Source of the DNA: Bacteroidia bacterium
GTDB lineage: Bacteria; Bacteroidota; Bacteroidia; B-17B0; Aurantibacillaceae
NCBI GenBank assembly: GCA_016787785.1
Contig: JAEUTO010000013.1
Coordinates: forward strand, 1-64,000
Direction of reading: 5' to 3'
Length of the DNA stretch: 64,000 bases
Numbering within the stretch: position 1 is the stretch's first letter; the number at the start of each line of letters is the position of its first letter. The notes beneath the pieces are model-generated. The model searched no databases and had not been told where the DNA came from. It saw only the letters and a list, made by a program, of their open reading frames with translations. Both the position numbers and the translations under genes were made by a program. Shown here piece by piece: positions 17,060 through 25,471 of this stretch.

Positions 17060-17749
17060 ATGAGCAAAGCAGCGATAAAACCAAGCAATTTTGAATTTTT
17101 AAAACTTATCAAAAAAAATAATGATCGTGATTGGTTCAATGCGCATAAAGACCGTTACATAAATGAACTAAAAAATATAGAATTGTTTGCCGATGCATTG
17201 TTAATTGAAATAAACAAACACGACGTGATAGAAACAGTGAGTGGCAAAAAAAGTCTTCATCGCATTTACCGCGATGTGCGCTTCTCAAAAGATAAAACGC
17301 CGTATAATTCACATTGGGGAGGCAGTTTTAAGCGCGCAACCAAGGCGCGCAGAGGCTCTTACTATTTTCATTTAGAACCAGGCAACTCTTTTGTGGCTGG
17401 GGGTTTTTGGGGACCGGAGCCTTCAGACCTAAAACGTATTCGTGATGAATTTGCCTATGATGCGAAAAGTTTCAGAGCCATTTTAAAGAATAAAAATTTT
17501 GTAAATACGTTCGGAACTTTAAAGGGTGAACAAATAAAAACAACACCAAAAGGCTTTGATGCAGATGATAAAGCCATTGATCTTTTTCGTTACAAACAAT
17601 TCTTACTCATCAAGAAGTTCACTGATAAAGAAGTGTTAAGTACTGATTTTGTAAAAACACTTAATACCACATTTAAACAAATGCGTCCCTTCTTAGATTA
17701 CATGAGCGACGTGTTAACGACTGACGTGAACGGAATATCGACCATCTGA
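17060..17749 (+). CDS. DUF2461 domain-containing protein
   Basis: A 229-residue cytosolic protein with the full DUF2461/TIGR02453 signature: FLKLIKKNNDRDWFNAHKDRY near the N-terminus, HRIYRDVRFSKDKTPYNSHWGG in the middle, and YYFHLEPGNSFVAGGFWGPEP. The family is widespread and has no assigned biochemical activity. It lies in a same-strand run YceH-DUF2461-NlpC/P60-endonuclease III with short gaps, which suggests a housekeeping transcription unit rather than a pathway. Confidence 0.9.
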   Translation: MSKAAIKPSNFEFLKLIKKNNDRDWFNAHKDRYINELKNIELFADALLIEINKHDVIETVSGKKSLHRIYRDVRFSKDKTPYNSHWGGSFKRATKARRGSYYFHLEPGNSFVAGGFWGPEPSDLKRIRDEFAYDAKSFRAILKNKNFVNTFGTLKGEQIKTTPKGFDADDKAIDLFRYKQFLLIKKFTDKEVLSTDFVKTLNTTFKQMRPFLDYMSDVLTTDVNGISTI

Positions 17750-17783
17750 TTCTATTTACATATTGTTTCGTACCTTTACAACA

Positions 17784-18290
17784 ATGCGAAACATTATTCA
17801 TATTTCTTTCTTTGCTCTTATATTTTCATTTTTTGGATTTACAGTAAAACGTTTTGAATTTAACTTCCAAAAACATAAAATAGATGCCGATAGTTTAGTG
17901 GCTTTCGCAAAAAAACACATGGGCACAAAATATTGCTATGCCAATTGTTCTCCAAATTCGGGCTTTGATTGTTCAGGTTTTGTTTATTATGTGTTTGGAC
18001 ATTTTAATTTAAAAGTTCCGCGCGCCTCGATGGATTATGAAAAAGCTGGTAAGATCATTCCTATAGATTCTTGCAGAGTTGGTGATGTAATTGTATTTAC
18101 AGGAACCAAAGTAAAGAACAGGCATCCGGGGCACGTTGGCATAATTCTATCCAATCCCGGTGAGGATATCACATTCATTCACAGTTCGTCAAGTAAAAAA
18201 AAATCCGGCGTAAAAATATCCAGCTTTAAGAACGAACCTTATTATAAATTACGCTTCATTAAAATTGTGAGAGTAGCAGAAATTATTTAA
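17784..18290 (+). CDS. NlpC/P60 family cell-wall endopeptidase
   Basis: The ATG at 17784 is preferred to an upstream TTG at 17763 because it places a signal peptide or anchor (MRNIIHISFFALIFSFFGFT) at the N-terminus. The protein has 168 residues. The catalytic motif is FDCSGFVYYVF with C63, the histidine is H117 in HPGHVGI, and H133 in FIHSSSS is the likely third residue. Family members cut D-Glu/m-DAP peptide bonds in peptidoglycan stem peptides. No extra wall-binding domain is present, so this is the minimal form. Confidence 0.9.
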   Translation: MRNIIHISFFALIFSFFGFTVKRFEFNFQKHKIDADSLVAFAKKHMGTKYCYANCSPNSGFDCSGFVYYVFGHFNLKVPRASMDYEKAGKIIPIDSCRVGDVIVFTGTKVKNRHPGHVGIILSNPGEDITFIHSSSSKKKSGVKISSFKNEPYYKLRFIKIVRVAEII

Positions 18291-18312
18291 TTTTAAGCAT
18301 AAACATAATTAT

Positions 18313-18942
18313 ATGGCAAACACAGATTGGTCAAAAGCACTAAAACCTTTATTGGACAAATACAAAGGCAAAGCTCATCCACTAGAGTACAAAAATTTAT
18401 ATCAATTAGTAGTAATGGTAATTTTATCTGCGCAAGACTCTGATAAAAATATTAATAACCTTGCTCCAGACCTTTTCAAAGCATTTCCAAATATGAAAGC
18501 CTTGGCAACTGCTTCGGAAAAAGAACTGTTTGAATTTATTAGTAAGGTGCGCAACTTTGGAAATAAAACCAAGTGGTTAATGACCTTAGCAAAAACCATT
18601 AAAGAAGATAAGAATATTCCGTTAACGATGGAAGCGCTTATCGAGCTTCCTGGTATTGGGCGGAAATCTGCTAACGTAATTTTACGCGGAGCAGGTAAAA
18701 AAGCGGAAGGTGTTATTGTCGATCTACACGTTGTGCGCGTTGCACCACGCATTGGTATTGCAACAGGAACAGACCCTAAGAAAATTGAGAAACAAATTAT
18801 GGATGTCATTCCCGAAAAAGACTGGGGCGAAATTGGCATGGCTATTTCTTTTTTAGGAAGAGAAACCTGCAGGCCAACAGGACCAAAACACCATGAGTGC
18901 CCTGTAAGTAAACACTGCGCTTATTTTAAAGAAAATCATTAA
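18313..18942 (+). CDS. nth: Endonuclease III (base-excision DNA glycosylase/AP lyase) with altered Fe-S ligand motif
   Basis: A 209-residue HhH-GPD enzyme. The helix-hairpin-helix is LPGIGRKSANVIL with the catalytic lysine K118, and the catalytic aspartate is D137 in VDLHVVRV. The usual C-terminal 4Fe-4S loop is C-x6-C-x2-C-x5-C. Here it reads C186-x6-H193-x2-C196-x5-C202: spacing is exact, but the second cysteine is a histidine (codon CAC at 18889). A second histidine, H194, is adjacent. The enzyme should remove oxidised pyrimidines. The cluster may be His-ligated, labile or absent. A strong terminator follows. Confidence 0.93.
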   Translation: MANTDWSKALKPLLDKYKGKAHPLEYKNLYQLVVMVILSAQDSDKNINNLAPDLFKAFPNMKALATASEKELFEFISKVRNFGNKTKWLMTLAKTIKEDKNIPLTMEALIELPGIGRKSANVILRGAGKKAEGVIVDLHVVRVAPRIGIATGTDPKKIEKQIMDVIPEKDWGEIGMAISFLGRETCRPTGPKHHECPVSKHCAYFKENH

Positions 18943-18956
18943 AAAAAATAAAACAC

Positions 18957-18989
18957 AAAAGGCCGGTATACACAACCGGCCTTTTTTTT
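18957..18989. terminator. Bidirectional intrinsic terminator between nth and hsp20
   Basis: GGCCGGT (18961-18967) pairs with ACCGGCC (18975-18981) around a 7-nt loop, with four A before and eight T after. It separates convergent genes. Confidence 0.9.
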
Positions 18990-19018
18990 CTGAATATCGC
19001 CCGTTTGTGTGTTTGGCT

Positions 19019-19447
19019 TTATTCAATAGTGATTTGTTTTTTTGGCTTTAGCCTCGCGTCTTCACGTTTTCCAACAGTTAAGGATAACAAACCATCCTTG
19101 TAATTTGCATTTATTTTTTCTGCATCTGCAGTTTCCGGTAAAGTAAAACTGCGTTTAAATGAGCCGTAGTGAAATTCTCTACGCGTAATATTTTCGTTCT
19201 CTTCACTTTTTTCTTCTTTACGTTCTCCGCTCACAGTTAATACCTCATTCTCAACTTCTATCTTAAAATCTTTTTTATCCATCCCCGGCACAGCAAGATC
19301 TATTTTAAAATCCTGCTCTCTTTCTTTAATATTTACCGATGGCATCCATTGTACAAGTTCATCTTTCCATAAACGATCTAACGTATCGTTAAAAAATGCA
19401 GGAAAATTATTTACTCCGCTTCCGTTCTTAAATTTTATCAGTGTCAT
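19019..19447 (-). CDS. Hsp20/alpha-crystallin family small heat-shock protein
   Basis: A 142-residue ATP-independent holdase chaperone. The alpha-crystallin domain covers about 38-132 with DFKIDLAVPGMDKKDFKIEVE, the ERKEEK loop, REFHYGSFKRSFTLPE and a DGLLSLTVGK strand. The C-terminal KKQITIE contains the I-x-I motif used to pack oligomers. It should bind unfolding proteins during heat or oxidative stress. It is monocistronic, with a terminator downstream. No CIRCE element is visible upstream. Confidence 0.95.
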   Translation of the reverse strand: MTLIKFKNGSGVNNFPAFFNDTLDRLWKDELVQWMPSVNIKEREQDFKIDLAVPGMDKKDFKIEVENEVLTVSGERKEEKSEENENITRREFHYGSFKRSFTLPETADAEKINANYKDGLLSLTVGKREDARLKPKKQITIE

Positions 19448-19572
19448 AGCTTCTATTTTTTTTAGGTTAAACTTTTTGTTTTGTTAGTTTAGGCGCCTGC
19501 ACTTGATCAACAAATTGCATTCCACTAAATAAAACGTGACAAAACATGTAGATTTTCACATTTTTTTAGAAA

Positions 19573-19636
19573 TTTCAAATGAAAAAATTTCAGTAATGGT
19601 TTAAAATAAAAGTCATAATGGCATTTTCAAATGAAA
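19573..19636. promoter_or_regulatory. Paired TTTCA-AA-TGAAA palindromes 52 bp apart
   Basis: The 12-bp near-palindrome occurs at 19573-19584 and again at 19625-19636. The 52-bp spacing is five helical turns, so both sites face the same side of the DNA. They lie upstream of the MFS gene and between it and hsp20. This is compatible with a looping regulator; chance in AT-rich DNA is not excluded. Confidence 0.4.
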
Positions 19637-19663
19637 AACAAAACCCAAAACAGATCTTTTTAT

Positions 19664-19671
19664 TAGCTTTG
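19664..19671 (+). promoter_or_regulatory. Bacteroidota -7 element for the MFS transporter
   Basis: TAGCTTTG is a perfect TAnnTTTG match 20 nt upstream of the ATG. No -33 TTG is seen at the usual distance. Confidence 0.5.
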
Positions 19672-19691
19672 AAACACATTTTGCACAGAAT

Positions 19692-20891
19692 ATGATAGGC
19701 CGCACAATTTTATTATATAAAACCTCTTTTACCGGTCTGTCAAAAGAAACCTGGCTACTTTCTGTTATTATGTTAATTAACCGGAGCGGCACCATGGTGG
19801 TTCCATTTATGACACTTTATTTAACGAGCAAAGAAATGAATCGCAGTCTTGGTGACGCCGGAACTGTGATGGGTTTGTTTGGCCTTGGTGCAATTATTGG
19901 CGCTTTTTTTGGTGGAAAATTTACAGATAAGATCGGGTTTCGCAAGGTGCAGTTAATTACACTTTTTTTTGGTGGTGTTTTGTTTATTGTTCTTGGCCAA
20001 ATACATTCTTTTCCCCTTATTTGTGTATTTACTTTCTTATTGAGTTTTGTGAACGAAGGTTTTAGGCCTGCAAATTCATCGGCCATTGCGTATTATAGCA
20101 ACCCTGATAACCGCACACGCTCCTATTCGTTAAACCGTTTATCAATAAATTTAGGTTGGGCTGTAGGCGTTTCTATTGGCGGCATTGTAGCTGCTTACAA
20201 TTATGAATTACTATTCTGGATAGATGGCATTACAAACATTGGTGGAGCAATATTTTTGTTTTGTGTTTTAAAACCAACGCCGGTTGCAGCTAAAACGGAA
20301 ATTAAAAAAGAAGAAGTGCCTGTTGCGCAATCTGCTTATAAAGACAAGACCTATCTGTGGTTCATTATTTTGGTTACCTTATTTGCTTTTTGCTTTTTCC
20401 AGTTATTTACAACTGTACCAAAATATTTCAGAGACAATTTACATTTGAGCGAAAGGTTCATTGGTTTTATAATGGCCTTTAACGGACTAATTATAGTTGC
20501 CATTGAAATGGTATTGATCTACATTTTAGAAAAGAAGAACAGAAATATGTTCTTTATACGCTTTGGTTTGATCATGTGTTCCTTCGCTTTTTTTTCGCTA
20601 CTATTACCGGGCAATGCAAAACTGATAACACTTATTATGATCTTATTTATTACGCTGGGTGAGATCACTTCAATGCCATTTATGAATTCGTTTTGGATAA
20701 AACGCTCGAATGAAAAGAATCGCGGACAATATGCCGCACTTTATACTATTGCATGGGGTACAGGACAAACGTTAGGACCATTTTTCTGCTCAAAATTAGT
20801 AGAGGCAACAAGTTTTTCCGTTATGTTCGTTACTTTAGGTGGTATATTACTTTTAACAGCTTTTGGCTTTTACAAATTGAAAAGTAGCTAG
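19692..20891 (+). CDS. Major facilitator superfamily (MFS) transporter
   Basis: A 399-residue inner-membrane protein with about 12 hydrophobic helices. The loop 2-3 motif GGKFTDKIGFRKVQL is the classic MFS motif A. The first and second halves are joined by a charged loop (KTEIKKEEVPVAQSAYKDKT, about 200-217). It is likely a proton-coupled exporter of drugs or metabolites; the substrate is not predictable. A short weak hairpin follows the stop codon. The leader contains the paired palindromes and a -7 element. Confidence 0.9.
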   Translation: MIGRTILLYKTSFTGLSKETWLLSVIMLINRSGTMVVPFMTLYLTSKEMNRSLGDAGTVMGLFGLGAIIGAFFGGKFTDKIGFRKVQLITLFFGGVLFIVLGQIHSFPLICVFTFLLSFVNEGFRPANSSAIAYYSNPDNRTRSYSLNRLSINLGWAVGVSIGGIVAAYNYELLFWIDGITNIGGAIFLFCVLKPTPVAAKTEIKKEEVPVAQSAYKDKTYLWFIILVTLFAFCFFQLFTTVPKYFRDNLHLSERFIGFIMAFNGLIIVAIEMVLIYILEKKNRNMFFIRFGLIMCSFAFFSLLLPGNAKLITLIMILFITLGEITSMPFMNSFWIKRSNEKNRGQYAALYTIAWGTGQTLGPFFCSKLVEATSFSVMFVTLGGILLLTAFGFYKLKSS

Positions 20892-20904
20892 ACCATAAAA
20901 TAAA

Positions 20905-20934
20905 AGGCCACTACCTATGAAAGTAACGGCCTTA
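20905..20934 (+). terminator. Weak hairpin after the MFS gene
   Basis: AAGGCC and GGCCTT (20905-20910 and 20929-20934), with an inner TAC/GTA pairing, form a stem. It lacks a good T tract, so termination efficiency is doubtful. Confidence 0.45.
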
Positions 20935-21279
20935 AATTAAGAATGATCATTTTCATAAACATTCCATTTCGTTCACCGTATCCCACCTGTGCTTTTGCCC
21001 TGGTGTCGGCTAATGGTAGTATATCTTTGTGCTTTTAAACTTTCCGGACCGTCATCCTTTTCCTTTGTATTTTTCAACTTCAGGGTTTAAAAGCTAATTA
21101 CATACTTAACATTGCAAACTCTGTGCCACAAAATTAACATTGTTGTAATACAGAGTGTTATGATATCTTAATGGATCATTTATGCGAAATAGTTTACCCG
21201 ATTAAGGGAATATGTACGTTTAAAATCAATTTTTTATGGAAAAAAAGATTGCACTGCATCTTAATTTAAAAGTGAGCAC
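20935..21279. other. Long intergenic region with an orphan -7 element
   Basis: About 345 bp without an open frame worth calling. It contains TATCTTTG (21022-21029, plus strand), a perfect -7 element about 250 nt before the next gene, and an ACTCTGT/ACAGAGT inverted repeat (21118-21124 and 21150-21156). A long leader or small RNA is possible; nothing more specific is seen. Confidence 0.35.
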
Positions 21280-22542
21280 ATGAAAAATATTATACTCTTA
21301 ATTTTTTGCCTTTTTATAAAAACTTCATTTTCGCAAGTTTTTATCAATGGCAATTTTGAAAATAATTCAGCAACCGGCGATCTGATCAATCTTTCAAATG
21401 CCGATTGTAATTCAAAGTTAAGAGATGTAAATTCATTTGGTACCTACGGCGATGTAGATATCATTAGATCGGCGGCCTATGGTGGAAGTGGCGCGCAGGA
21501 CGGCACCTGGTATTTAGGTTTAACCGGTGGCGGTACAGATATTGTTGCGTTAACGCTAAGTGCTCCCTTAGCACAGGGAAAAATTTACACTATTTCTTTC
21601 TACGACCGGAAGACGAGTGGTTACCCGGTTTCACCAATTCAAATTGGTTTGTCAACAAGTAATAACAACGTGGGAACAACGATTTACACTTGTAAAGAGC
21701 TTCCAGAATTAAACGTGTGGACACAACGGACTTTTACTTTTACAGCTCCAAATAATGGTCAATACATTACTGTACAAATGCAAAGTGGCGATATACAACA
21801 TTGGGTGAACGTAGATAATTTTGTCTTTAATAAAACCAAATGCGGTGGGCAACTAACTATACTTGCTTCCGCAACATCAGTTGAGCTCGGAAGCTCAGCA
21901 ACTTTCACGGTGCAAGGTGGTTCTAATTATAACTGGGCAGCAAACGGAACATTAAGTGCGTTAACTGGTAGTGTTGTTACTGCAACGCCACGTTCAAATA
22001 CTACTTATACGGTTAGTAGCGAGCAAAAAGGGTGTCCCGCTTTAACTGCAACCGTTGCTTTAAATATTATTGAACGTATTGTAGAAAAAAATACTGATAC
22101 AGTTATTGTACAAGAGATAATAAAGGAAAAAGAAGTTGTAAAGACAGATATTAAAAAACACAAAAAATTATTTGGCAAACACAGAGTGAATGGCAGGAAA
22201 TTTATTATTCAGGAATCGGTTACCGTTGCCAGCGCCTCTATTAAAATAATGGTTTGGGACAAGAACAGGTCTGACGGCGATCAAGTATCATTGTATTTGA
22301 ATGGCGAATTGGTTGTAGAAAATTTTACTGTTACAAAAAAGAAAAAAGAAATTATCTTAAACTTAGATCCTGGAAAAAACATTATTGTAATGCATGCTTT
22401 AAATCTTGGAACAATTCCACCAAACACAGCGGCATTAAGTATAAATGATGGATCTAAACGCGCAAAATTATTAACCCTGGTTTCTACTCTTAAAAAGAGC
22501 GGTGCGCTGGAAGTGTTTTATGACCCGATCGCGAAAAACTAA
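21280..22542 (+). CDS. Secreted protein, carbohydrate-binding-like N-terminal and beta-rich C-terminal domains
   Basis: A 420-residue protein with a signal peptide (IFCLFIKTSFSQ). Residues about 20-185 form a jelly-roll-like domain (FINGNFENNSATGD, DGTWYLGLTGG and WVNVDNFVFN), similar in outline to DUF642/CBM-type modules. A PKD/Ig-like segment (about 190-265) has a single C-x-x-x cysteine. A helical charged linker (IERIVEKNTDTVIVQEIIKE) leads to a final beta domain (about 310-415) with VWDKNRSDGDQVSLYLNG. No T9SS sorting tail is present. Function unknown; binding of extracellular polymers is inferred. It ends 4 nt inside the convergent FKBP gene. Confidence 0.7.
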   Translation: MKNIILLIFCLFIKTSFSQVFINGNFENNSATGDLINLSNADCNSKLRDVNSFGTYGDVDIIRSAAYGGSGAQDGTWYLGLTGGGTDIVALTLSAPLAQGKIYTISFYDRKTSGYPVSPIQIGLSTSNNNVGTTIYTCKELPELNVWTQRTFTFTAPNNGQYITVQMQSGDIQHWVNVDNFVFNKTKCGGQLTILASATSVELGSSATFTVQGGSNYNWAANGTLSALTGSVVTATPRSNTTYTVSSEQKGCPALTATVALNIIERIVEKNTDTVIVQEIIKEKEVVKTDIKKHKKLFGKHRVNGRKFIIQESVTVASASIKIMVWDKNRSDGDQVSLYLNGELVVENFTVTKKKKEIILNLDPGKNIIVMHALNLGTIPPNTAALSINDGSKRAKLLTLVSTLKKSGALEVFYDPIAKN

Positions 22543-22991
22543 TTTACATTCAGTAATTCTATATCAAATATCAAAACGGAATTAGCCGGAATACTACCTG
22601 TTGCTTGTGAACCGTAGCCGAGAGCAGAAGGAATTAACAAAACACCTTTACCTCCTTTTTTAAAATAAGGAATTCCCTCCTGCCAGCCTTTTATTACACC
22701 AGCTAAACCGAAAGTAATGCCTACCGGGGCACTTTGATCGAATACTGTTCCATCTTTTAAACTGCCTTTATAATTAACAGTAACACTGGAGTTAGCATTT
22801 GGTTGTGCGCCTGTACCTTGTGAGGTAATCACATAATACAAGCCACTACCGGTTGCAGTTGCGTTTAAGTGATTATCTGAAATATAATTGGTAATTATCT
22901 TTTCATCCAGTTCTGCCTGTGTATGCGTTTTACGCTTTTTACAGGAAACAAAACTTAAAACAATAAATAATAAAACGAGAATTTTTTTCAT
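22539..22991 (-). CDS. FKBP-type peptidyl-prolyl isomerase lipoprotein
   Basis: A 150-residue protein with a lipoprotein signal peptide (lipobox FVSC, C17). The FKBP domain covers about 60-150: VTVNYKGSLKDGTVFDQS, GVIKGWQEGIPYFKKGGKGVLLIPSALGYG and IPANSVLIFDIELLNV are the family signatures, including the pocket tryptophan. It should catalyse proline isomerisation of envelope proteins while tethered to a membrane. A -7 promoter element lies 18 nt upstream of the ATG. It is convergent with the preceding secreted-protein gene, overlapping it by 4 bp at the stops. Confidence 0.94.
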   Translation of the reverse strand: MKKILVLLFIVLSFVSCKKRKTHTQAELDEKIITNYISDNHLNATATGSGLYYVITSQGTGAQPNANSSVTVNYKGSLKDGTVFDQSAPVGITFGLAGVIKGWQEGIPYFKKGGKGVLLIPSALGYGSQATGSIPANSVLIFDIELLNVN

Positions 22992-23008
22992 GACCGTATT
23001 CTTACAAA

Positions 23009-23016
23009 CAAATATA
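23009..23016 (-). promoter_or_regulatory. Bacteroidota -7 element for the FKBP gene
   Basis: The minus strand reads TATATTTG, a perfect TAnnTTTG match, giving a predicted leader of roughly 10 nt. Confidence 0.5.
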
Positions 23017-23027
23017 GTTTATTTTAA

Positions 23028-25409
23028 TTAAATTCTAACCCCAATCACGCAAACGTCATCCACCTGCTCTAACCCACCTTTTACACTTCCCGGCCATGCC
23101 TTCCACGTTTCAAAAGCCTTCACCAATTTTTGTCTTTGTAATTCCATAGGCTCATTAACATTGGCCAAAATTGTATCGAGCAATTGTTTATACTTAAATT
23201 TTTTACCTCTTGGGCCACCAAACTGATCGGCATAACCATCGGTGAACATATAAATGCAATCGCCCTTTTGCAACTGTAAACTATCATTAACAAATATTTT
23301 TCCTTCACCCAAATAGCCACCAATACTTGCTTTTGTAGCTTTAAGTTCTGTTACAACATTATTCCTAATATGTATCAGAGGGCGATGTGCTCCTGCAAAA
23401 TTTAAGATCTTACTTTCTAAATGAATAGAGCATAAAGCTACATCCATGCCATCCTGTATGCTTTTATTCTCATCATTTTTTGTGAAGGAAGAAAAAATTG
23501 TTTTATCTAACTCAGTTAATACACGCGCCGGATCTGTAACATATTTTTCATTTACAATATGGTTCAAATGATCAACACCTATAACACTCATAAAGGCTCC
23601 CGGAACGCCATGACCGGTGCAATCCACCGCGGCTAACATTAATGTATCTTGTACTTTGGAGAACCAGTATAGATCGCCACTTACAATGTCTTTAGGTAAA
23701 TAATAAATAAAGTGTTCTGCAAAATATTTATTTAGTTGTCCCTCCGAAGGCAATATGGCATCCTGAATGCGTTTCGCATAACGAATACTGTCCATGATCT
23801 CTTTTCGCTGAAATGAGATCTCATCACGATTCACCTGTATCTCGTTATACGCCGATTGCAATTGCAAATTGGAGCGTTGTTTTAAACGGTAACGGTTAAA
23901 AATTAAAAATATGATCACAAATAAAACTAACAAGCCGCCCAATAACATGTTTTTTTGCAGACTGCTTACTTTTAATTGATTGCGTTGTAACTCCTGTTGC
24001 TGATTCAGTGTAGCAATCTCTGTCGCTTGTTTTTCGGTTTTATAAAGCGCTTCCATTTCAGCAATTTTTCCTGCGCTTTCTGTTTTAAAAATTGAATCTT
24101 TTAAATTAGAATAATCTACATAGTACTTGTTGGCCAGTTTATAATTCCCTGTTTGACTATTTAGGTCGGCTAAATTTTTTAATGCCCCTAACTCCGAACT
24201 TTTGAAATCTATTTTTCTTGAAAGCGCCAGCGCTTCTTCAAAGTTGGCAATGGCAAGTTGTGTTTTACCTGTTTCAGCATATATATCTCCTAACTGGCAT
24301 AGCCCATCGCAAACGCCTTCCTGTTCTTCAAGGTCCCTTTTAATTTTTAGCCCGGCTTCAACAGATTCTATTGCTTTTGCAATTTGTCCTTTGCGCAAAT
24401 ATATTTCCCCAACAGAGATCAAACAAAAGGCATAGTAATCCTGGTTATCCATTTCCAAAAAAACCGTCTTTGCCTGATTAAATTTTTCAAGGGCTTTATC
24501 GTATTGTTTATTTTTTAAGAGAATCGTACCAATACCATGCCTTACGTTTGCCAGGTAATCTTTATTGCCAATTGATTCAAGAATTTTTTCCGCTTCATAA
24601 AAATTAGTCAGGGCTTTATTTTCATTACGCATTGATTGATAAATAAGGCCCATATTTACAAGACAACCCGCGTAATCTTTTTGATGGCCCAGTTTTTCAA
24701 ATATTTTTTTTGCTGAAATAAACGCTGCAATACCATTCATATGATCGCTCATATTATGATAAGCACTTCCCAATGCGTTGTACTGCCTTGCCATTCCGGA
24801 TGAATCGTTTAGCTTACTATAGATCTCAAGTGCCTTTTGAAAATAATTTATTGATTCTTTAGTTTCACCCAAACTTTGATGAGCATACCCTACGTTATAA
24901 ATGTTACTGGCCTCTTCTTTTAAAATATTTCCTTCTTTTGCCTTTTTTGCAGCCTCTTCAAATAAAGGAATTGCTAACCTTATCTTGCCATTCAAAGCGT
25001 GGCAAAGAGCGTTTTTATACAACGCGGTTACCTGCCCTTGAAAATAACGGGCCGCTTTGTACATTGTCAATGCATTTTTGTAATTATCAACGGCACCATC
25101 GGGGTCGCCTTGTTTTTCTTTATAACTGCCTAAACCAAGATAATAATCACCAAGGTATTTTTTTTCACCGGAAGGTTTAGCCAAAGCATAGACTTTATTT
25201 AAATAGGTAATTGAAATCTTCGTTGTATCTCGCGCATGGATCGAAGCTAATTTTAAAAGCGTTTGAATTTGCGCGGTATCTTTTTGTGTTTTGAGTACAC
25301 TTAAAAGGCTATCTTCCTTTTTGTTTTGCGAATAGATCGTAGAGAAACTGCCATTTAAACAAAATAGCGTTAAAACATAAAAGAAAGGTTTTCTAAAGTG
25401 AGTTTGCAT
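23028..25409 (-). CDS. TPR-containing transmembrane SpoIIE/PP2C serine phosphatase
   Basis: The ATG at 25409 is preferred to an upstream TTG, which falls next to a -7 element. The protein then begins with MQTHFRKPFFYVLTLFCLNG, a signal anchor. About ten TPR repeats fill residues 40-460. A membrane helix lies near 486-506, a coiled coil follows, and a SpoIIE domain covers about 570-793. Catalytic motifs are intact: GDLYW, VDCTGHGVPGAFMS, DGMDVALC, TDGYADQFGG and VDDVCVIGV. It is a paralogue of the phosphatase at 8.2 kb and lies just downstream of a third one. The substrate is probably a Ser/Thr-phosphorylated regulator such as the SiaC-like protein. Confidence 0.9.
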   Translation of the reverse strand: MQTHFRKPFFYVLTLFCLNGSFSTIYSQNKKEDSLLSVLKTQKDTAQIQTLLKLASIHARDTTKISITYLNKVYALAKPSGEKKYLGDYYLGLGSYKEKQGDPDGAVDNYKNALTMYKAARYFQGQVTALYKNALCHALNGKIRLAIPLFEEAAKKAKEGNILKEEASNIYNVGYAHQSLGETKESINYFQKALEIYSKLNDSSGMARQYNALGSAYHNMSDHMNGIAAFISAKKIFEKLGHQKDYAGCLVNMGLIYQSMRNENKALTNFYEAEKILESIGNKDYLANVRHGIGTILLKNKQYDKALEKFNQAKTVFLEMDNQDYYAFCLISVGEIYLRKGQIAKAIESVEAGLKIKRDLEEQEGVCDGLCQLGDIYAETGKTQLAIANFEEALALSRKIDFKSSELGALKNLADLNSQTGNYKLANKYYVDYSNLKDSIFKTESAGKIAEMEALYKTEKQATEIATLNQQQELQRNQLKVSSLQKNMLLGGLLVLFVIIFLIFNRYRLKQRSNLQLQSAYNEIQVNRDEISFQRKEIMDSIRYAKRIQDAILPSEGQLNKYFAEHFIYYLPKDIVSGDLYWFSKVQDTLMLAAVDCTGHGVPGAFMSVIGVDHLNHIVNEKYVTDPARVLTELDKTIFSSFTKNDENKSIQDGMDVALCSIHLESKILNFAGAHRPLIHIRNNVVTELKATKASIGGYLGEGKIFVNDSLQLQKGDCIYMFTDGYADQFGGPRGKKFKYKQLLDTILANVNEPMELQRQKLVKAFETWKAWPGSVKGGLEQVDDVCVIGVRI

Positions 25410-25422
25410 ACGGTCTATATCA

Positions 25423-25430
25423 CAAAAATA
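25423..25430 (-). promoter_or_regulatory. Bacteroidota -7 element for the TPR-SpoIIE gene
   Basis: The minus strand reads TATTTTTG, a perfect match, 14 nt upstream of the chosen ATG. Its position rules against the upstream TTG start. It also suggests that the gene can be transcribed independently of the propeller phosphatase gene upstream. Confidence 0.5.
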
Positions 25431-25471
25431 CAATTAATCACTCAATTCGTTTCTCAATTTTTCGATTTACG

